Below are positions 36,117-44,936 of a stretch of DNA of 64,000 bases, in pieces. Position numbers and translations under genes: made by a program. Below the pieces are notes generated by a model. The model saw only the letters and a list, made by a program, of their open reading frames with translations, was not told the DNA's origin and searched no databases. Numbering within the stretch: the stretch's first letter is position 1; each line of letters opens with the position of its first letter. Where the stretch lies: assembly GCF_004358165.1 (NCBI RefSeq), contig NZ_SMTG01000002.1, forward strand, positions 496,001-560,000, given 5' to 3'. This DNA comes from Luteimonas terrae. GTDB lineage: Bacteria > Pseudomonadota > Gammaproteobacteria > Xanthomonadales > Xanthomonadaceae.

Positions 36117-37295
36117 TCAGGTCGCGTCCTTGGGAGTGAGAAGAAGGTTGCCGTCGTCGGTGTTCTGGACCTCGGCGACCTGCCGGTCGATGTCGCGGTT
36201 GACCGAGGTGTCGACGCCGACGCTGGTGGCCGGTTCGTGATCGGCGACCGGCATCGCAGCCGCGTCCTCCTCCTTCGCCAGCACCACGTGCGTCGTGGTC
36301 TTCGGGCTTTGTATCCCGTCGCGCCAGAACGCGCCCTTCACACGGCGGATCGCCTCGCTGCGGGTCTTGCCGAGGTCGCTCCGGCGCTGGTCCACCCAGC
36401 CGAAAAAGCGCAGCGCGGTGCCATTGGCGCCGAACTCCACCACCGTCCACGACGGTGCGGGGTCGGCCAGCACGCCGTCGATGCTCGCGATCTCCGCCAT
36501 CGCCAGCGCGTGCGCACGGCTGATCGACTGGCTGGCATCGATGTTGAAGGTGAAATCGAACCGTCGCCGGGGGTTGCTGGTGTAGTTGAGGATCACCGCC
36601 TTGAACACCAGCGCATTGGGCAGACGCAGCTCGTTGCCTTCTAGCGTGACCAGCGCCATCGCACGCGCGCTGAGCGAGGCGACCTTGCCCTCGTAGCTGT
36701 CGATCTTGACCATGTCGCCCGGCTCGAACGGCCGGCGCAGGCTCAGCAGCACGCCGGCGATGTAGTTCTCGGCGATGTCCTTGAACGCGAAACCCAGCGC
36801 CAGACCCAGCACGCCGGCCGAGCCCAGCATCGCGCCGACCAGCGCCGTGGCGTTGAGCAGGTCGAGTGCGACGAGGATGCCGATCAGCAGGATCACCGCG
36901 CGCACGACGCGCCGGATCAATCCGTCGAGATACGGATTGCGCGTGCGCAGACGCAGCCAGTGCAGGCGCTGCGAAACGAAGCCGCCGAGCCACGAGGCCA
37001 GAAAGACGATGAGGGCGGCGGCCAGCAGCAAGGGCAGGTTCGCGACCAGACGCAGCACGCGGGCCTCGGCCTCGTCGTAGACCGCGTCCAGGCGACCCCG
37101 GACATCGACCTCCTCGACGGCCGGCGCCGTGGCAGGTGCGGCCGACGCCTGCGCCGGTGCATCCGCGGCTGGAGCTGTGGGGGCTGGTGCGACGTGTGCC
37201 GCAGAAACGGGCAGGGAAAGAATTGCGGACAACGCGAGTGCGCTCGCGAGCAGCAGGCTGCGCCAGCGCGTGCGCAGAAGATCGGTATCGGGCAT
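36117..37295 (-). CDS. MscS-family mechanosensitive channel, with signal peptide
   Basis: A 392-residue small-conductance channel releasing solutes on hypo-osmotic shock. It begins with a signal peptide (LSLPVSAAHV) and an Ala/Pro-rich periplasmic stretch, followed by three membrane helices. The pore helix is GAMLGSAGVLGLALGFAFKD, then the upper cytoplasmic beta domain (RRPFEPGDMVKIDSYEGKV) and the lower mixed domain. ATG 37295 is preferred to an upstream GTG at 37340, since it directly precedes the signal peptide. Operon with pldA and the DUF456 gene. Confidence 0.9.
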   Translation of the reverse strand: MPDTDLLRTRWRSLLLASALALSAILSLPVSAAHVAPAPTAPAADAPAQASAAPATAPAVEEVDVRGRLDAVYDEAEARVLRLVANLPLLLAAALIVFLASWLGGFVSQRLHWLRLRTRNPYLDGLIRRVVRAVILLIGILVALDLLNATALVGAMLGSAGVLGLALGFAFKDIAENYIAGVLLSLRRPFEPGDMVKIDSYEGKVASLSARAMALVTLEGNELRLPNALVFKAVILNYTSNPRRRFDFTFNIDASQSISRAHALAMAEIASIDGVLADPAPSWTVVEFGANGTALRFFGWVDQRRSDLGKTRSEAIRRVKGAFWRDGIQSPKTTTHVVLAKEEDAAAMPVADHEPATSVGVDTSVNRDIDRQVAEVQNTDDGNLLLTPKDAT

Positions 37296-37340
37296 GGGAC
37301 GGAACGGCGTGGTCCGGATCGGAGCGCGACGATAGTGCAC

Positions 37341-37841
37341 TCACCACCACCATGCGAATGCGAAGACCGCGAGCATCAGCACCGCCAGCGCGAGCTTCAG
37401 TGCGACGCCCAGTGCGATGCCGACCCAGGTGCCGATGCCCACGCGCGTGGCCTGGCCGAGTCCTCCGGGACGCAGATTGCGTCGCGCGATCAGCTCGCCG
37501 ACCACGGCGCCGACGAAGGGTCCGGCGAACAGCCCGGGCAGGCCGAAGAACAGGCCGACGAAGGTACCGACGACCGTGCCGACCAGCGCGAGCCGGCTTG
37601 CGCCGACACGTTTGGCACCGACCGCGGTGGCCCAGAAATCGACGACGAACGAGATCGCCGTGAGCACGCCGAGCGCGATCAGCGACCAGACGCCGATGCG
37701 TTCGAAACCGTCTGCCCACGCGGCGAGCAGCATGCCGGCGAACACCAGCGGCAGACCGGGCAGGGCCGGCAGGATCACACCTGCCAGACCGACCATGACC
37801 AGCAGCCCCGCGAGCACGTAGAACAGGCCTGTCATGTCCAT
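37341..37841 (-). CDS. DUF456 family membrane protein
   Basis: A 166-residue protein almost entirely of membrane helices, with the DUF456 pattern: MTGLFYVLAGLLVMVGLAGV, LPGLPLVFAGMLLAAWADGF, then GLFFGLPGLFAGPFVGAVVG. The function is unknown across bacteria. Alternative start Met3 is equally close. It heads the minus-strand run DUF456-mscS-pldA-sterol desaturase-lipoprotein. Confidence 0.8.
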   Translation of the reverse strand: MDMTGLFYVLAGLLVMVGLAGVILPALPGLPLVFAGMLLAAWADGFERIGVWSLIALGVLTAISFVVDFWATAVGAKRVGASRLALVGTVVGTFVGLFFGLPGLFAGPFVGAVVGELIARRNLRPGGLGQATRVGIGTWVGIALGVALKLALAVLMLAVFAFAWWW

Positions 37842-38114
37842 GTGGAAGCCTCGCCGCAGCGGGTCGGAACGGGGTTCGGGAAGGGTCGAAAAGATGGGGC
37901 GTACCCGGATTGCATTTTCATAAACAGCGGGGTACTTTGCAGGCGCTGTGTTTGTCAAGGTCACCGTGAACCGTGACCCTGTATGAAGAGGTTCGTGTCG
38001 GCTCGTCCCACCCGTCCCGCTGCATCGTCGCTCCGTGTTCTCCTTGTGCAACCAGCCGCCAAGACAGGCGTTCCATCGATCAACAATCGAATCGTTCCAG
38101 GGAGAGAGAGCAAC

Positions 38115-38324
38115 ATGGCAACGCGCGAAAACGGTACCGTGAAGTGGTTCAACGATGCGAAGGGCTTCGGCTTCATCAGCCGTGAGAGCGGCGAGGACGT
38201 GTTCGTCCATTTCCGCGCCATCCAGGGCACGGGCTTCAAGTCCCTGCAGGAAGGCCAGAAGGTTTCGTTCGAAGTCGTGCAGGGCCAGAAGGGTCTGCAG
38301 GCGGACGCCGTCACCCCGCTCTGA
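38115..38324 (+). CDS. CspA-family cold-shock protein (copy 2)
   Basis: A 69-residue single cold-shock domain with RNP1 KGFGFI and RNP2 VFVHF. GGAGAGAGAG lies just before the ATG. The 273-bp upstream gap (37842-38114) contains no gene and probably includes a long 5' leader with an inverted repeat at 37959-37978 (GGTCAC, 8-nt loop, GTGACC). The protein differs from copy 1 at 21116 mainly at the N-terminus and the last few residues. It has its own strong terminator. Confidence 0.95.
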   Translation: MATRENGTVKWFNDAKGFGFISRESGEDVFVHFRAIQGTGFKSLQEGQKVSFEVVQGQKGLQADAVTPL

Positions 38325-38342
38325 TCCCCCTGGATCCGAGCC

Positions 38343-38374
38343 AAAAAAAACCCGGCTTGCGCCGGGTTTTTTTT
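38343..38374. terminator. Strong bidirectional Rho-independent terminator
   Basis: A8 - CCCGGC - TTGC - GCCGGG - T8 is symmetrical and serves both the cold-shock gene (stop 38324) and the convergent glycine-zipper gene (stop 38397). Confidence 0.95.
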
Positions 38375-38396
38375 GGGGTCGATCGGGCGACCGGAC

Positions 38397-38894
38397 TCAG
38401 TAGGCGTAGGCCTGCCCGTTCTGCACACGGACGTTCGATCCTTCGCGCAGTCCGCCGATGTCGCTCTGCGACAACACGGTCGTACGGCCGTCCTGCATAC
38501 GCACGTGGACGTTGTAGTAGTTGCCGCCCTCGGTGCGGTTCTGGATCGCGTTGCCGGCGATCGCACCGCCCACCGCGCCTGCGCCAATCGCGACGTTGCG
38601 ACGGCCTTCGCTGTCGGTGTTGCGACGTGCGAGTTCCTTGGCGGCGACCGCACCCACCACGCCGCCGATCAGCGGGCCGGCGATGTTGGGATTGCTGTTG
38701 CCGCGGACGGTTTCGATGCGCGTCACGGTGCCGCAGTCGTAGCAGTTGGCGGGGCGGTTGTAGCCACCGTTGCCGTAACCACTGTTGCCATAGCCGCTAT
38801 TGCCGTAGCCGGACCCGTAGCCGGGCGAGGTGGCACAGCCGGCGAGGGCGACCGAGGCGGCGATGACCGCGGTTCCGATGAGACCAGTCTTCAT
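38397..38894 (-). CDS. Glycine-zipper outer-membrane lipoprotein with Gly-Tyr-Asn repeats
   Basis: A 165-residue lipoprotein of the 17-kDa surface antigen / YMGG-like group. After lipobox LAGC comes a tandem repeat (GYGSGYGNSGYGNSGYGNGGY region, ~residues 25-45, encoded at 38759-38820), then a short Cys pair (CYDC). A glycine zipper follows (IAGPLIGGVVGAVAAKELAR and AIGAGAVGGAIAGNAIQ), then a beta-strand end that contains NYYNVHVRMQDGRTTVLSQ. Such proteins sit in the outer membrane; the molecular role is unknown. Confidence 0.8.
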   Translation of the reverse strand: MKTGLIGTAVIAASVALAGCATSPGYGSGYGNSGYGNSGYGNGGYNRPANCYDCGTVTRIETVRGNSNPNIAGPLIGGVVGAVAAKELARRNTDSEGRRNVAIGAGAVGGAIAGNAIQNRTEGGNYYNVHVRMQDGRTTVLSQSDIGGLREGSNVRVQNGQAYAY

Positions 38895-39054
38895 GGGGCT
38901 ATCCTCCGGTGCTTTCGCAGCATTCTGTTGGGAGCGCGGGCCAGAGCGCCCGACGTGCCGACGCTAGACGCGACGACGTGAATGCCGCAGCAATTGCGCT
39001 GCGTCGCGGTGCTGCGTGCAGCGTTGGTTCAGACCCGCGGCGCGGCCTTGCGGA

Positions 39055-39519
39055 TCAGCCGCGCATGTCCTGGTGGCAGCCGCTGCAGGCCTCGCCGATC
39101 GCGTCGATCGTCCGGCGCAGGCCCGCACAATCGTTCGGCGGCGAGGCGAGCGCGGCATCCAGCGTGCCGCGCATCCGGCTCGCATGCGAAGCGAAACCCG
39201 CGTGGTCGCGCAGGTCCGCAAAGGCCGGTTCCAGATCGTTCGACAACGCGCGCAGCGTCTGCAGACGGGCGAGCGTGTCGGTGGCCGCGCAGCGGTTGGC
39301 CTCGAGGTCAGCCGACAACTGCGCCGACTGCGCCATGTACAACTGCATCAGCGCGGCCGGGTAGCGGTCCTGCCAGGTCTTGCGGCCTTCGAGTGCGCGC
39401 AGCAGTACCACGATCAACACGATGCCCACGACCAGGCCGACGACGAACACCACGAGGTAGCGGGCGGCCGCGGAGGGCTCGGAATGCGGCGGCGTGGTGA
39501 CGGGCGGCGGTGCGGACAT
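39055..39519 (-). CDS. Membrane-anchored cytochrome c'-like protein, C-terminal CxxCH
   Basis: A 154-residue protein: a Pro-rich N-terminus, one membrane helix (~20-42, VVFVVGLVVGIVLIVVLL), then about 105 mainly helical residues ending in a single heme-attachment motif, ACSGCHQDMRG. A heme motif at the very end of a helical bundle is the layout of cytochrome c', here tethered to the membrane with the heme domain outside. The axial ligand would be the motif His. It reads divergently from tcdA. The function is not known; gas binding or electron transfer are possibilities. Confidence 0.7.
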   Translation of the reverse strand: MSAPPPVTTPPHSEPSAAARYLVVFVVGLVVGIVLIVVLLRALEGRKTWQDRYPAALMQLYMAQSAQLSADLEANRCAATDTLARLQTLRALSNDLEPAFADLRDHAGFASHASRMRGTLDAALASPPNDCAGLRRTIDAIGEACSGCHQDMRG

Positions 39520-39576
39520 GCGCGATTCCAGTGGGGCCGCCGGCGACAGCGCGAGGCTGCGCCGGGCGCGGCTCGC

Positions 39577-39582
39577 TAGAAT
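39577..39582 (+). promoter_or_regulatory. -10 hexamer TAGAAT, 6 nt before the tcdA ATG
   Basis: TAGAAT matches 5 of 6 consensus positions; the ATG follows at 39589 after ACGCGC with no Shine-Dalgarno. A leaderless transcript is predicted. No convincing -35 is seen. Confidence 0.45.
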
Positions 39583-39588
39583 ACGCGC

Positions 39589-40392
39589 ATGGACGACACC
39601 GCACACGCACGCTTTTCCGGCATCGAACGTCTCTACGGCGTGGGCAGCGTCGATCGCCTGCTGCGACGGCACGTCGCGGTGGTCGGTCTGGGCGGCGTAG
39701 GTTCGTGGGTGGCCGAAGCATTGGCGCGGACCGGCGTCGGCACACTGACGCTGATCGACGCCGACGACATCTGCGTGTCCAACACCAACCGCCAGCTGCC
39801 CGCGCTGGAAGGCCAGTACGGACGCAACAAGGCCGAGGCGATGGCCGAACGTTGCCGGGCGATCAACCCCTCGATCGACATCCATGCGCTGCAGGCGTTC
39901 GTGACGCCGTCGAATCTGGACGAAATGCTCGGCCGCGGCTACGACCTGGTCATCGACGCCTGCGACAGTTTTCGCGCGAAGGTCGAGCTGATCGCCTGGT
40001 GCCGACGCCGCAAGCTGCCCGTGATCACGGTCGGTGCCGCCGGTGGACGCATCGACCCGACGCTGGTGCGCGTTCGCGACCTGTCGCGCACCGAGCACGA
40101 CGCGATGCTGGCGCTCATCCGCAAGAAGCTGCGCGCGGAGTTCAACTTTCCCAAGACCGCCAAGCGCTATTTCGGCGTATCGGCGATCTATTCGCTGGAG
40201 AACGTGCGCTATCCACAGGCTGACGGCACGGTGTGCGGCATCCGCCCCCAGCTCGGGCCCGATGCGGCCTTGAGCCTCGACTGCGGCAGTGGTCTGGGAG
40301 CCGCCACGCATATCACCGGCGCGTTCGCGTTCGCGGCAGTGGGTCGCGCGCTGGAACTGCTGCTCAAACCGACGGCCGACGCGGCCGCCTGA
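39589..40392 (+). CDS. tcdA: tRNA threonylcarbamoyladenosine dehydratase
   Basis: E1-like enzyme that uses ATP to cyclise t6A37 to ct6A in ANN-decoding tRNAs. The 267 residues have the ThiF/MoeB fold: nucleotide-binding GLGGVGSWVAEALARTGVG (~27-45), LIDADDICVSNTNRQLPA with the conserved Asp and Arg, and the TcdA-type DLSRTEHDAMLALIRKKLR. CGSGLGAATHITGAFAFA near the end is the conserved C-terminal helix. It is convergent with tatD. Confidence 0.94.
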   Translation: MDDTAHARFSGIERLYGVGSVDRLLRRHVAVVGLGGVGSWVAEALARTGVGTLTLIDADDICVSNTNRQLPALEGQYGRNKAEAMAERCRAINPSIDIHALQAFVTPSNLDEMLGRGYDLVIDACDSFRAKVELIAWCRRRKLPVITVGAAGGRIDPTLVRVRDLSRTEHDAMLALIRKKLRAEFNFPKTAKRYFGVSAIYSLENVRYPQADGTVCGIRPQLGPDAALSLDCGSGLGAATHITGAFAFAAVGRALELLLKPTADAAA

Positions 40393-40401
40393 GCCTGCCG
40401 C

Positions 40402-41169
40402 TCAGTCGACGGGCAGCCCGAACAGGGCGATCGCGTTGCGTGTGGTCTGCGCGGCGACTTCGTCCGCAGGAATGCCGCGCAGGTCGGCGACGACGTCGCG
40501 GATCCGCGTCAGGCGCGCAGGCTCGTTGCGCATGCCACGGTGGTCGGCATCCGGCTGGTCGGGCGCATCGGTCTCGAGCAGGAGTTGCTCGAGCGGAATC
40601 TCCGCCGCCACGCGGTGCAGGCGCTTGGCGCGGTCGTAGGTCAGCGGGCCGCCCAGGCCGATCAGAAAGCCGGCTTTCCACAATTGCTTGGCCTGCTCGG
40701 GACTGCCGCTGAAGCTGTGCACCACGCCGCGCAGCCCGTCGTACTTGCGCAACAGCACGATCGTCTCCTCGACCGCCCGCCGTGCATGCACGATCACCGG
40801 CAGATCGAAGCGCTGCGCCAGCGCCAGTTGGCCCTTGAAGAAGTGCAGCTGGGCATCGGGGTCCAGGCCGTCGACGAAATGATCGAGTCCGCATTCGCCC
40901 ACTGCGACCGGCCGTTCGCGTTCGATCCAGTCCGACAGCGCATCCAGATCGACGGGGCGGTGGTACTCGAGAAACGTCGGGTGCAGGCCGTAGGCCGCGT
41001 GCAGACCGGGCGCTGACGCGCAGACCTCGCGCAGCTTCGGCCAGGCGTCCGCGTGCGTGGCGGGCACGATCTGGTGACGCACACCTGCTGCCCGTGCCCG
41101 CGCGATGACCGCGTCGCGGTCGGCATCGAACTCGGACGCATCGAGATGACAGTGGCTGTCGATCAGCAC
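40402..41169 (-). CDS. TatD-family metal-dependent hydrolase/DNase
   Basis: A 255-residue TIM-barrel hydrolase of the amidohydrolase superfamily. The metal site is visible in LIDSHCHLD, AVGECGLDHF, VIVHARRAVEE, RGVVHSFSG and LLLETDAPDQPD. Family members are 3'-5' exonucleases acting in DNA repair, or quality-control enzymes such as YjjV and YcfH; this one resembles YjjV by the ECGLDHF spacing. It is followed 8 nt later on the same strand by the DUF6116 gene's upstream neighbour position, and those two may be co-transcribed. Confidence 0.9.
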   Translation of the reverse strand: MLIDSHCHLDASEFDADRDAVIARARAAGVRHQIVPATHADAWPKLREVCASAPGLHAAYGLHPTFLEYHRPVDLDALSDWIERERPVAVGECGLDHFVDGLDPDAQLHFFKGQLALAQRFDLPVIVHARRAVEETIVLLRKYDGLRGVVHSFSGSPEQAKQLWKAGFLIGLGGPLTYDRAKRLHRVAAEIPLEQLLLETDAPDQPDADHRGMRNEPARLTRIRDVVADLRGIPADEVAAQTTRNAIALFGLPVD

Positions 41170-41177
41170 CGCTGCGC

Positions 41178-41423
41178 TCAGGAGCGCCGGGCCTGGCCGT
41201 TGATCGGCGGGCGCGTGCGCTCGTCATCGCGCTTTGGCGTGCGCTTGCGTTTGCGTTTGGCGAGCATCACGGTCGCCACGCCCAGCAACACCTCGTCGAC
41301 CAGCAGGATCGGATCGGGGATCAGCAGGTTCACGCCGAACAGCACGGCAGACACCATGAACAGACGGGGATAGCTCAGCCGCGACAGCCAGGCGACGAGC
41401 GGGGCGGACAGCGGATTGGGCAC
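41178..41423 (-). CDS. Small membrane protein, DUF6116-like
   Basis: An 81-residue protein with two membrane segments (~20-36 LFMVSAVLFGVNLLI and ~40-55 VDEVLLGVATVML), followed by a very basic tail (AKRKRKRTPKRDDERTR). The pattern PLVAWLSRLSYPRLFMVSA and LIPDPILLVDEVLLG matches what I recall as DUF6116 of Xanthomonadaceae; the function is unknown. It lies 8 bp upstream of tatD and is probably in its operon. Confidence 0.65.
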   Translation of the reverse strand: MPNPLSAPLVAWLSRLSYPRLFMVSAVLFGVNLLIPDPILLVDEVLLGVATVMLAKRKRKRTPKRDDERTRPPINGQARRS

Positions 41424-41603
41424 GGCGGACTCCGTCAGGTGGGCGCGGCAGATGCGTCGAAGATGGACGCTAGCACGCGGTTTCCCAACCCCGGTTTAGC
41501 GGATCGTCAGTTCCGCAGCTCGATTTCCGGCGGCTGTTCAGCATGCGGGTGCTGCAATCGGCACCAAGAACGACAAGGCCGCGACAGGCCGGAGGAGAGA
41601 GCG

Positions 41604-42401
41604 ATGAAGAGCAACACGATCGCAATTGCGCTGGCATCCCTGCTCGTTGGCGGTGTGGCCGTCGGCGCGTATCACAACAGCCGGGACGCGGCGGGCCCGG
41701 AGGTCGCGGGCGCGTTCGACGCACGCACCGGCGCGCCGCTCGGCCAGACGCGTGACGCGCTGGACTATGCCGACGTGGTCGACGTGCGCCCGGTCACCGA
41801 GACCGGACAGCTCTACGCGACGGTGCTCGGCAGCGAGCCGATCCGCGAGACGATGACCAGCAGCTCGCCGCGCGAAGTCTGTCAGGACGTCGTGGTGCAG
41901 GAACGTCTGCCCGAGCGCGACGGCAACGTCGGCGGCACCGTCGTCGGTGCACTGGTCGGTGGCCTCGTCGGCAACCAGGTCGGCAGCGGCAACGGCCGCA
42001 AGCTGGCCACCGCGGCCGGTGCGACCGCGGGCGGATTCATCGGCAACCGCGTCGACCGCAACCACGTGGGCGGGCGCGTCGTCGAACGCGTCGATCGCCA
42101 GTGCCGGACCGTGCAGGATTCGTCGCAGTCCTCCCGCGTGGTCGCCTACAACGTGACCTATCGCAACCCCGATGGCACGACCGGTTCGATGCGCACCGAC
42201 AGCAAGCCGGGCAACCGCATTCTGCTTGGCGACGAGCAGCGCACCGTCGGCTACGACGTGACCTACGTCTACGACGGCAGCGAGCGCACCATCCGCATGG
42301 ACGAGCGCCCGGACGAGCGTCTGCCGGTCATCAACGGCCGCATCATGACCGCCGCGCTGGACACCTCCGCTGCGGCCGAACCCCAGTACGACCGCCAGTA
42401 A
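41604..42401 (+). CDS. Glycine-zipper 2TM domain protein, exported
   Basis: A 265-residue protein with an uncleaved or weak signal sequence (IAIALASLLVGGVAVGAY), a variable linker, then the SlyB-like glycine zipper VGGTVVGALVGGLVGNQVGS and LATAAGATAGGFIGNRVD, and a C-terminal beta domain whose YRNPDGTTGSMRTDSKPG and DVTYVYDGSERTIRMDERP resemble the 17-kDa antigen end. Probably periplasmic or outer membrane-associated. GGAGGAGAG precedes the ATG; 55 open codons upstream are not used. A terminator follows. Confidence 0.8.
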   Translation: MKSNTIAIALASLLVGGVAVGAYHNSRDAAGPEVAGAFDARTGAPLGQTRDALDYADVVDVRPVTETGQLYATVLGSEPIRETMTSSSPREVCQDVVVQERLPERDGNVGGTVVGALVGGLVGNQVGSGNGRKLATAAGATAGGFIGNRVDRNHVGGRVVERVDRQCRTVQDSSQSSRVVAYNVTYRNPDGTTGSMRTDSKPGNRILLGDEQRTVGYDVTYVYDGSERTIRMDERPDERLPVINGRIMTAALDTSAAAEPQYDRQ

Positions 42402-42422
42402 TCGCGCCGCTTCACGCGTGAC

Positions 42423-42450
42423 CGGAGGGCCGGCGTCTGCCGGCCCTCCG
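42423..42450 (+). terminator. Long GC hairpin after the glycine-zipper gene
   Basis: A perfect 12-bp stem, CGGAGGGCCGGC with GCCGGCCCTCCG, and loop GTCT begin 21 nt after the stop. There is no T-tract. Confidence 0.6.
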
Positions 42451-42466
42451 CGTGTCCGCGCTACGG

Positions 42467-42496
42467 TCGGCACGCCCCCGTCGCCCCCGATACAAT
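42467..42496 (+). promoter_or_regulatory. Predicted promoter of the glutaryl-CoA dehydrogenase gene
   Basis: TCGGCA (42467-42472, 4 of 6) and TACAAT (42491-42496, 5 of 6) are 18 bp apart. The leader would be about 25 nt. Confidence 0.45.
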
Positions 42497-42526
42497 CGGC
42501 CGATCACCGTCCGGGACGATCTGCCG

Positions 42527-43690
<1,164 letters not shown>

Positions 43691-43727
43691 TCCGCAGCAC
43701 ACGACAGCGGATCCGGGGAGGGACGGG

Positions 43728-44282
43728 ATGACGGTTGCCGACATCCGGCTGGAAACCGAGCGGCTGGTCCTGCGCCTGCCGCAGGCCGGCGACTTCGAGC
43801 GCTATGCCGAGCTGATGGCCGATGCAGACGCCTGTCGCTACATCGGCGGGCATCTGCCGCGCGGCGCTGCTTGGCGCAAGTTCCTGCAGATGCCGGGCGC
43901 GTGGCTGTTGCAGGGCTTCGCGATGTTCTCGGTGATCGAGAAATCCAGCGGTCGTTGGGTCGGCCAGATGGGGCCCTGGAAGCCGGAGGGCTGGCCGGGC
44001 AACGAGATCGGCTACGCCTTCCATCCCGATGCCTGGGGGCGCGGGTACGCCCACGAGTCGGCGGTCGCCGCGATCGACTGGGCCTTCGACACGCTGGGCT
44101 GGGACGACATCGTCCATTGCATCGCGCCGGAAAACTTCGCCTCCAAGCGCGTCGCCGAGCGTCTGGGTTCGCACCTGCTGCGGACCGGTCGTCTGCTGCC
44201 GCCGCCGAGTGAGACCGCGGACGTCGAACTGTGGGGTCAGACCCGTGCGCAGTGGGCCGCGGGCAGGGCGGCGCGCGGATGA
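43728..44282 (+). CDS. GNAT acetyltransferase, RimJ/RimL type
   Basis: A 184-residue acetyl-CoA-dependent N-acetyltransferase. The sequence opens with the RimJ/L-like LETERLVLRLPQAGDFERYAEL and has the acetyl-CoA loop AWGRGYAHESAVAAIDWAF followed by ENFASKRVAERLGSHLL. The substrate could be an N-terminus, amino acid or drug. It follows gcdH by 37 bp and overlaps the GST gene by 4 bp. Confidence 0.85.
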   Translation: MTVADIRLETERLVLRLPQAGDFERYAELMADADACRYIGGHLPRGAAWRKFLQMPGAWLLQGFAMFSVIEKSSGRWVGQMGPWKPEGWPGNEIGYAFHPDAWGRGYAHESAVAAIDWAFDTLGWDDIVHCIAPENFASKRVAERLGSHLLRTGRLLPPPSETADVELWGQTRAQWAAGRAARG

Positions 44283-44923
44283 CGGTCGTCCACGGCTATT
44301 CGCCGTCCGGCAATTGCCACAAGGTCCGCCTGCTGCTCGAACAGCTGGGCAGGCCGTACACCTGGATCGAGACCGACAGCAGCCGCGGCGAGACGCGCAC
44401 GCCGGACTTTCTGGCGCGGAATCCGAACGGCCAGGTGCCGATGCTGGAGCTCGACGACGGCCGCATCCTCGTCGAGTCCAACGCCATCCTGTGTTTCCTC
44501 GCGGCCGGCACGCCCCTGTTGCCGACCGATCCCTGGCAGCACGCGCAGACGCTGCGCTGGATGTTCTTCGAGCAGTACAGCCACGAGCCGGCGATCGCGG
44601 TCGCGCGGTTCATCCGCGGCTGGACCGACGCCGATTCGCCGCGTCGCGCGGAACTGCCGGCGTTGCAGGTGCGCGGCCATCGCGCGCTCGCGGTGATGGA
44701 AGGCCATCTGGCCGGTGATGCGCGCTGGTTCTCCGGCGCGCACTACGGCGTGGCCGACATCGCGTTGTTCGCCTACAGCGCCGTCGCGCCCGATGGCGGT
44801 TTCGATCTCGAGCGGTATCCGGCCGTGCGCGACTGGCTTGCGCGCGTGCGGCGGACGCCGGGTTTCATCCCCATGCCGGCGCCCGCGCCGGCGCACGCCG
44901 CGAGGCTCGCGGCCACGGACTGA
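44279..44923 (+). CDS. Glutathione S-transferase family protein
   Basis: A 214-residue two-domain protein: an N-terminal thioredoxin-like domain with the putative glutathione-activating SPSGNCHKVRLLLEQLG (~8-24), the cis-Pro NGQVPMLELDDG and the Glu-Ser pair LVESNAIL, followed by an all-helical domain with YGVADIALFAYSAVA. Substrate unknown. ATG overlaps the GNAT stop (ATGA), so the two are co-translated. Start chosen by that overlap. Confidence 0.88.
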   Translation: MTVVHGYSPSGNCHKVRLLLEQLGRPYTWIETDSSRGETRTPDFLARNPNGQVPMLELDDGRILVESNAILCFLAAGTPLLPTDPWQHAQTLRWMFFEQYSHEPAIAVARFIRGWTDADSPRRAELPALQVRGHRALAVMEGHLAGDARWFSGAHYGVADIALFAYSAVAPDGGFDLERYPAVRDWLARVRRTPGFIPMPAPAPAHAARLAATD

Positions 44924-44936
44924 GAGGGTGTCGTCG

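Noticed and set aside
38759-38820. Short tandem repeats resembling a CRISPR or minisatellite.
   Set aside because: They encode in-frame Gly-Tyr-Gly-Asn-Ser repeats of the glycine-zipper lipoprotein and have no spacers.
40208-40217. A TATCCACA match to a DnaA box.
   Set aside because: It is inside the tcdA coding sequence, single and without neighbours, so probably chance.
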